Shown: piece after piece, positions 7,819 to 11,918 of the stretch
Layout of the letters: every line of letters begins with the position of its first letter
Position numbering within the stretch: position 1 is the first letter of the stretch
Assembly (NCBI GenBank): GCA_903879975.1
Contig: CAIRNL010000454.1
Coordinates: 1 to 11,918, forward strand
DNA length: 11,918 bases
Direction: 5' to 3'
Source of the DNA: an uncultured Chloroflexota bacterium
GTDB taxonomy: Bacteria; Chloroflexota; Anaerolineae; Caldilineales; Caldilineaceae
Notes under the pieces: model-generated
Told to the model about the DNA's origin: nothing
Databases searched by the model: none
The model's input: only the letters and a program-made list of their open reading frames with translations
Made by a program: the position numbers and the translations under genes

Positions 7819-8274
7819 ATGCGTCGATACACTCTGTTAATTGGTGTGCTTCTGCTGGCAACGGCGCTGGGCGCCTGTACTGCCTCCGGCGCTATGCCCG
7901 GTCCGCATAGCAGCAGCCCAGCGCCAGCCGATACCGATTTTGACACGACGCGCATCAGCGACGGCGGCCTGTTTCAGGTCACATACATCCCGGCGTTGAA
8001 CCCGATTCCGATCAACGATCTTCATGAGTGGACGCTCCATGTCGAGACGGCGGACGGCGCGCCCGTCGAGGATGCGGTGATCACGGTGAGCGGCGGCATG
8101 CCCGGACACAAGAGTCATGGGATGCCTACTGCACCTCAGGTAACCGAATCGCTGGGCAATGGCGACTATCGCGTCGAAGGAATGCAGTTTCAGATGGGCG
8201 GTTGGTGGACGATTACCTTTACGATTGATGCCGCTGGCCAGCGGGATAGCATTACGTTTAACCTGAAGCTGTAG
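7819..8274 (+). CDS. FixH/YtkA-like lipoprotein
   Basis: A 151-residue protein with a lipoprotein signal: basic MRRY, hydrophobic core, lipobox LGAC with the modified cysteine at residue 20, so it is tethered to the outer face of the membrane. The mature part is an Ig-like beta domain of the YtkA/FixH type: LHEWTLHVETADGAPVEDAVITVSGGMPGHKSHGMPTAPQV, then GNGDYRVEGMQFQMGGWWTITFTI. The central Met/His-rich stretch (GGMPGHKSHGMP) resembles a metal-binding site and related domains are often near copper-handling genes; copper binding here is inference. AGGA lies 5 nt before the start. A diheme peroxidase gene follows after 51 nt, so the two probably form an operon. Confidence 0.85.
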   Translation: MRRYTLLIGVLLLATALGACTASGAMPGPHSSSPAPADTDFDTTRISDGGLFQVTYIPALNPIPINDLHEWTLHVETADGAPVEDAVITVSGGMPGHKSHGMPTAPQVTESLGNGDYRVEGMQFQMGGWWTITFTIDAAGQRDSITFNLKL

Positions 8275-8325
8275 GCTGTACTGCGCGCTGCATGGTGAAA
8301 GGCGCGGATCGGAGGGAAGGAAGGA

Positions 8326-9576
8326 ATGCGGCCACACGAATCGAATGTTTTGATGCGCGTTGGGAGGTGGGTCGCAGTGTTGTTGGCGCTCGCCCTGCTG
8401 GCAGCGTGCCCTGGAAATCCGGCAGCCTCGACTTGGAACGCAGACGAACTGCGCATGTTGCGCTCTCTGTCGCTCGATGCGCTCAAACCACTGCCGCCCG
8501 ACCCGTCCAATGCTGTCGCCGAGGACCCTGCTGCCGCTGCGTTGGGTGAACGAATCTACTTCGATACGCGGTTCAGCGGTAACGGGGCTGTCGCCTGCGC
8601 GTCCTGTCACATGCCTGACTTGCATTTCACCGATGGGCGCACCTTCGGTGTGGGCATCGGTACTATCCCGCTCAATGCAATGAGCCTGGTCGGCGCAGCC
8701 TACAGTCCCTGGCAGACGTGGAATGGCAGGAATGACAGCCAGTGGTCACAGGCGTTGATCCCGCTGGAGAATCCGCTGGAACATGGTGGCAACCGCACGC
8801 TCTTCTCCCATCTGTTGGCCGAAAACTACCGCGCCGAATATGAGGCACTCTTTGGCTCACTGCCCGACCTGGCTGACAGCCGGCGCTTCCCGCGCAATGC
8901 CGGTCCGGTGGACAGCCCAGCAGCCAGTGCCGCCTGGGAACGCATGGATCCCGCCGATCGCGACGCCGTGAACCGCGTCTTTGCGAACCTTGGCAAGGTG
9001 CTGGCCGCCTACGAACGTACGATCCTGCCGCAGCCAGCGCGTTTCGACCGCTACGTGGCTTCTCTGGACGACGATGGGCGCGTGCGCGGCGAAGCCCCCC
9101 TGACGGTAGAGGAACTGGCTGGGCTGCGCCTCTTCATGGGCAAGGGGCAGTGCGCGGACTGCCATAACGGACCGCGCTTTACCAATGACGCCTTTCACAA
9201 TACCGCCGTTCCCGGCGCCCCTGGTGTGCCAATCCAGCGCGGGCGCATCGACGGCGTAGCGCTCGTGAAGAGCGATCCGTTCAACTGTCTCGGCGCGTAT
9301 AGTGACGCCCATCCCGATCAATGTACGGCGCTGCGCTTTATGGTCACAGAGAGCGATACGCTGCTGGGCAGCATGAAGACACCGACGTTGCGCAACGTGG
9401 CCGAGACAGGGCCGTATATGCACACCGGCCAGTTTGTCACCTTGGACGATGTCATCCAGCACTACAACAGCGGTGGCTTTGCCATCCAGGGGCACAACGA
9501 ACTGACACCGTTGTCCCTTACCGACGAAGAGGCTGCCCAACTCGCAGCATTTCTGCACACGCTGACCGAAGAGTAG
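8326..9576 (+). CDS. Diheme cytochrome c peroxidase (CcpA/MauG superfamily), lipoprotein
   Basis: A 416-residue exported protein with a signal ending in the lipobox LAAC (C28), so likely lipid-anchored. Two c-type heme sites are visible: CASCH (C91, C94, H95) and CADCH (C276, C279, H280). Other family signatures are LGERIYFDTRFSGNGAVAC, FTDGRTFGVG, NPLEHGG, FTNDAFHNT and KTPTLRNVAETGPYMHTGQ, the last with the methionine usually near the second heme. Classical members reduce hydrogen peroxide with electrons from small cytochromes; MauG-like members oxidise a partner protein. The lipoprotein directly upstream may be that partner or a metal-handling accessory (inference). The start at 8326 has a GGAGG/AAGGAAGGA tract upstream; the internal ATG at 8353 has none. 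It converges on the photolyase gene. Confidence 0.93.
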   Translation: MRPHESNVLMRVGRWVAVLLALALLAACPGNPAASTWNADELRMLRSLSLDALKPLPPDPSNAVAEDPAAAALGERIYFDTRFSGNGAVACASCHMPDLHFTDGRTFGVGIGTIPLNAMSLVGAAYSPWQTWNGRNDSQWSQALIPLENPLEHGGNRTLFSHLLAENYRAEYEALFGSLPDLADSRRFPRNAGPVDSPAASAAWERMDPADRDAVNRVFANLGKVLAAYERTILPQPARFDRYVASLDDDGRVRGEAPLTVEELAGLRLFMGKGQCADCHNGPRFTNDAFHNTAVPGAPGVPIQRGRIDGVALVKSDPFNCLGAYSDAHPDQCTALRFMVTESDTLLGSMKTPTLRNVAETGPYMHTGQFVTLDDVIQHYNSGGFAIQGHNELTPLSLTDEEAAQLAAFLHTLTEE

Positions 9577-9587
9577 AGAGAAGAATC

Positions 9588-9644
9588 GACCGCAGTGGAA
9601 TGGCAACGCAGGGAACGCCGTTCCTCTGTACCCAATCCGCGGTC
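9588..9644. terminator. Possible structured convergent 3' region
   Basis: The 67-nt gap between the converging peroxidase and photolyase genes holds nested inverted repeats: GACCGC (9588-9593) with GCGGTC (9639-9644), and GGAAC/GTTCC (9612-9616/9620-9624). There is no T-run, so a termination role is only a guess from position. Confidence 0.25.
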
Positions 9645-11206
9645 TATTCGCCCTGCCCATGGCCATAGGCAGGCAGGGCTGCTAGAAAATCTGCCGCCTG
9701 GGCACGGACGGCGCTGCGTTCGGCCGGCGAAAGATGCTTGATCCCCAACACCGCCGGTCCGCAACGCGGGTTGGCGCGCAGCTCCGCCTCGTGCTCCAAC
9801 AGGAAGTTCCAATATAGAAAGTTGTAGGGGCAGGCGTCGTCGCCGGTGCGCTGCTTGGGATGGAAGCGGCAACCGGCACAGTAGTCGCTCATCTTGTTGA
9901 TGTAGTTGGCTGAGGCAATGTAAGGCTTGGTCGCAATCTGTCCGCCGTCGGCATTGAGTCCCATGCCAATCACATTGGGCGCCACTACCCACTCGTACGC
10001 ATCCACATAGAAGGCGAGGAACCACGCGTTGACCGCTGCAGGGTCGATGCCTGCCAGTAGGCAGAAGTTGCAAATAACCATCAGTCGCTCGATGTGGTGC
10101 GAGTAGCCTGTGGCAAGAACACGCCCTACCACGTGGCGCAGGCAGTTTAACTCTGTTCCCCCATCCCAGAAGAGTTGCGGCAGTGGGCGGGTGTGTTGCC
10201 AGTGATTGGCGGCAAGCAGGCCGGGCATCTGCTGCCAGTACTGCCAGTAGATGTACTCGCGCCAGCCTACTACCTGGCGGATGAAGCCCTCGACCGAGGC
10301 AATGGGCGCGACACCGGCGCAATAGGCTCGTTCGGCACGTTGCGCCATGGTAAGCGGGTCGAGCAGGCCGATGTTCATGTAGGGGGAGAGCAGTGAATGA
10401 AAGAGAACGGCACTGCGCTGGCTCATGGCGTCTTCGTAGGGGCCGAACGCGTGGAGCCGGTAGCGGATGAAATCCTCGAACGCCCGCTCGGCATCACTGC
10501 GCGTGACGGCGAGTGTGAAGTTCTCTGGATCGCCTACTCCGTTCGGCAGTGCAGCCACTTCGGCCATCACCGCCTGTGTGATGGCGTCCGGCGCAAAGCA
10601 TACCGGCTCAGGGATGGCCAGGCCACCTTTGGGCAGCGCCTTGCGGTTCTCCTCGTCAAAGTTCCACGCCCCACCCAACGGCGCACCTCCATCGTCGAGC
10701 AGCAGCTTCCAGTGCCGGCGCATGTTGCGATAGAAGCTTTCGAGAATGACTTTTTTGCCGGGATCTGGGTAGGGATCATGGCGCCCAACGAGAAACTGTG
10801 TGTTGGGTAAAACATCGACCGACACGCCAAGCAGGCCGGCCAGGCGTTCCTGCTGAAAACAGCGCCCGCGGTACTCGGCAGCGGCCATGGTGAGCAGACG
10901 CTGCGGCTGCCATGTGGTGACGTGCCGTTGTAGCCCGTCCGCAGCAGTGGGAGCACGCACGTACTCCACTGTGTAGCCTGCGCCGCGCAGTTCCTCGGCA
11001 TAGTGGCGCATCGCACTGAGGAGAAGCACGAGCTTCTTGCGCTGGTAGGGCAGGCGCCGGAGGCGTTGCACACTCTCCACCAGCACAACGCAGATGTGGG
11101 TGCGGGCAGTGAGCGCCTCCGCCGCCGTCAGGGCTGGATGCGCGGCCAACAGTTGATCGCCTAGAATCCACACGGAGATGCGCAGCGCGCCGGTTTGATC
11201 AGCCAT
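9644..11206 (-). CDS. FeS-cluster bacterial photolyase/cryptochrome (FeS-BCP, PhrB type), complete copy
   Basis: A 520-residue protein, the usual length for this class. The N-terminal alpha/beta domain (about residues 8-140) has the opening strand LRISVWILGDQL and the DPRP-type segment RRLPYQRKKLVLLLSAMRHYAEEL. The C-terminal FAD-binding part includes FGPYEDAM, LSPYMNIGLL, VVGWREYIYW, TGYSHHIERLMV, WVVAPNVIGM and KPYIASANYINKMSDYC. Cysteines C355, C443, C446 and C459 have spacings (88, 3, 13) identical to the four [4Fe-4S] ligands that I recall for Agrobacterium PhrB (350, 438, 441, 454). Members repair (6-4) photoproducts or act in light signalling. The gene is complete, and its first 278 nt and upstream region are duplicated in inverted orientation at the right end of the window. 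The ATG at 11206 has only a weak Shine-Dalgarno site (GAGGAAT). Confidence 0.93.
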   Translation of the reverse strand: MADQTGALRISVWILGDQLLAAHPALTAAEALTARTHICVVLVESVQRLRRLPYQRKKLVLLLSAMRHYAEELRGAGYTVEYVRAPTAADGLQRHVTTWQPQRLLTMAAAEYRGRCFQQERLAGLLGVSVDVLPNTQFLVGRHDPYPDPGKKVILESFYRNMRRHWKLLLDDGGAPLGGAWNFDEENRKALPKGGLAIPEPVCFAPDAITQAVMAEVAALPNGVGDPENFTLAVTRSDAERAFEDFIRYRLHAFGPYEDAMSQRSAVLFHSLLSPYMNIGLLDPLTMAQRAERAYCAGVAPIASVEGFIRQVVGWREYIYWQYWQQMPGLLAANHWQHTRPLPQLFWDGGTELNCLRHVVGRVLATGYSHHIERLMVICNFCLLAGIDPAAVNAWFLAFYVDAYEWVVAPNVIGMGLNADGGQIATKPYIASANYINKMSDYCAGCRFHPKQRTGDDACPYNFLYWNFLLEHEAELRANPRCGPAVLGIKHLSPAERSAVRAQAADFLAALPAYGHGQGE

Positions 11207-11231
11207 TCTTATTCCTCATCGTGCGGCGACT

Positions 11232-11302
11232 CCGGCAGCTGCCGGTGCATCCCGCGTATCTGGCCAGTTTATTCTTTGGCAGAGATGGCGCCATGCATGG
11301 CG
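11232..11302. promoter_or_regulatory. Two 14-bp palindromes in the photolyase leader, left arm
   Basis: CCGGCAGCTGCCGG (11232-11245) and CGCCATGCATGGCG (11289-11302) are perfect palindromes in the untranslated leader of the minus-strand photolyase copy. Both recur in the right arm (11602-11615 with one changed base, 11545-11558 unchanged). They could be protein-binding sites or RNA hairpins. Confidence 0.4.
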
Positions 11303-11347
11303 TGGAGAACCCCAGGGATCCATCGTTTCCAGGATGGAATGGATGGC

Positions 11348-11376
11348 ATCGTACTGCACATGCATCTTTGTGTCAA
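11348..11376 (-). promoter_or_regulatory. Promoter of the minus-strand photolyase copy
   Basis: On the minus strand TTGACA (11376-11371), the full consensus -35 hexamer, and TACGAT (11353-11348) are spaced 17 nt apart. The start would fall near 11341, giving a leader of about 135 nt. The same two hexamers at the same spacing are mirrored in the right arm. Confidence 0.65.
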
Positions 11377-11470
11377 CGAATTTTCACAGTCGGCGGTGCG
11401 TTCTGCCCTCCCAGCCAGGGCGTCCACTGCGCTGGGTGGGCAGAACGCACCGCCGACTGCGAAAAATTCG

Positions 11471-11499
11471 TTGACACAAAGATCCATGTGCAGTACGAT
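11471..11499 (+). promoter_or_regulatory. Promoter of the plus-strand photolyase copy
   Basis: TTGACA (11471-11476) and TACGAT (11494-11499) with a 17-nt spacer, the mirror image of the left-arm promoter. The leader to the ATG at 11641 would be about 134 nt. Of the 17 spacer bases one differs between the copies. Confidence 0.65.
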
Positions 11500-11544
11500 G
11501 GCATCCATTCTATCCTGGAAGCGATGGAGCCCTGGGGTCCTCCA

Positions 11545-11615
11545 CGCCATGCATGGCGCCATCCCTGCCAAAGAATAAACTGGCCAGATACGCGGGATGC
11601 ACCGGCAGTTGCCGG
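11545..11615. promoter_or_regulatory. Two palindromic elements in the photolyase leader, right arm
   Basis: CGCCATGCATGGCG (11545-11558) is a perfect palindrome, identical to the left-arm copy. CCGGCAGTTGCCGG (11602-11615) differs by one base from the left-arm copy, which leaves a wobble at the centre of the RNA hairpin. Confidence 0.4.
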
Positions 11616-11640
11616 AGTCGCCGCACAATGAGGAATGAGA

Positions 11641-11918
11641 ATGGCTGATCAAATCGGCGCGCTGCGCGTCTCCGTGTGGATTCTAGGCGATCAACTGCTG
11701 GCCGCGCATCCAGCCCTGGCGGCGGCGGAGGCGCTCACTGCCCGCACCCACATCTGCGTCGTGCTGGTGGAGAGCGCGCAACGCCTCCGGCGCCTGCCCT
11801 ACCAGCGCAAGAAGCTCGTGCTCCTCCTCAGTGCGATGCGCCACTATGCCGAGGAACTGCGCGGCGCAGGCTACACAGTGGAGTACGTGCGTGCTCCCAC
11901 TGCTGCGGACGGGCTACA
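11641..11918 (+). CDS. FeS-BCP photolyase, second copy, N-terminal part only (cut by window edge)
   Basis: The first 92 codons of a second copy of the photolyase at 9644-11206, divergent from it. The proteins differ at four positions in this stretch: T5I, I10V, T27A and V46A (first copy to second). The reading frame is intact, with no stop or frameshift, and four of the eight base changes are silent. The conserved segment RRLPYQRKKLVLLLSAMRH is unchanged. AATGAGGAATGAG precedes the ATG, a weak GAGGA ribosome binding site. Whether the rest of the gene, including the FeS cysteines, is intact lies outside the window. Confidence 0.9.
   Translation, partial: MADQIGALRVSVWILGDQLLAAHPALAAAEALTARTHICVVLVESAQRLRRLPYQRKKLVLLLSAMRHYAEELRGAGYTVEYVRAPTAADGL

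Larger units (their letters stand above)
10929..11415 (+). repeat. Left arm of a long inverted repeat
   Basis: This arm holds the first 278 nt of the complete photolyase gene and its 209-nt upstream region. The reverse complement of the right arm matches it throughout: 8 differences in the 278 coding bases (about 97%), and about 12 substitutions plus one 1-nt indel in the non-coding part (about 94%). The arm may extend further left; the window does not show the mate. Confidence 0.95.
11431..11918 (-). repeat. Right arm of the long inverted repeat, cut by the window edge
   Basis: Mirror of the left arm across a 15-nt loop (11416-11430); the symmetry axis is near 11423. The innermost pairs are CCCAGC (11410-11415) with GCTGGG (11431-11436). 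It continues unbroken to the last base, with no mismatch in the final 90 or so bases, so its outer end is beyond the window. Confidence 0.95.

Noticed and set aside
11195..11652. Two similar open frames on opposite strands (11195-11578 plus and 11269-11652 minus), about 127 residues each
   Set aside because: They resemble each other only because the region is an inverted repeat. They cross the loop, overlap the photolyase promoters and leaders, and have no protein-like features.

Overview
The window (about 60% G+C by eye, genes on both strands) reads like chromosomal DNA of a Chloroflexota bacterium, perhaps Caldilineae or Anaerolineae. This placement is an inference. It rests on the very long Thr/Pro/Ala ('TPTAT') stalk in a membrane-anchored protein, which is common in that phylum, and on the mix of heme A synthase, cyanobacteria-like FAD-binding photolyase/DUF2256 and FeS-type photolyase genes. 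No marker gene is present to confirm it.

Left part (1-1193, minus strand): a kinase-core fragment of a UbiB/AarF (ABC1) family protein runs off the left edge. It is abutted, with a 4-nt ATGA overlap, by a truncated holin-like (YvlD-type) membrane protein; both look broken at the same point. Next is an HdeD/DUF308 membrane protein with a clear ribosome binding site, promoter and terminator. Divergent from it, 1414-4179 (plus) encodes a 921-residue surface protein: one membrane anchor, a TPT stalk, Ig/cadherin-like domains and a C-terminal beta-rich domain.

Middle (4180-7392, mostly minus): a 58-residue membrane peptide gene has its own promoter and lies downstream of the heme A synthase (ctaA) terminator. 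Upstream of ctaA is a two-gene unit, a DUF2256 zinc-ribbon protein translationally coupled to a photolyase/cryptochrome-type flavoprotein. In this flavoprotein the domains are in reverse order: FAD-binding domain first, alpha/beta antenna-type domain last.

Right-middle (7393-9576, plus): a 426-bp gap holds a well-formed promoter followed about 110 nt later by a strong intrinsic terminator and no gene, so it predicts a small RNA or an attenuated leader. It precedes an operon of a FixH/YtkA-like lipoprotein and a diheme cytochrome c peroxidase (MauG/CcpA superfamily) lipoprotein.

Right end (9577-11918): a complete FeS-cluster bacterial photolyase (FeS-BCP/PhrB type) on the minus strand is mirrored by the start of a second, 97% identical copy on the plus strand. 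The two copies and their whole shared upstream region form an inverted repeat with arms of at least about 490 bp around a 15-nt loop. Each arm carries an identical TTGACA-17-TACGAT promoter. The window therefore holds three photolyase-family genes, the last one partial. The inverted duplication, the permuted flavoprotein with DUF2256, and the candidate small RNA are the most notable features.
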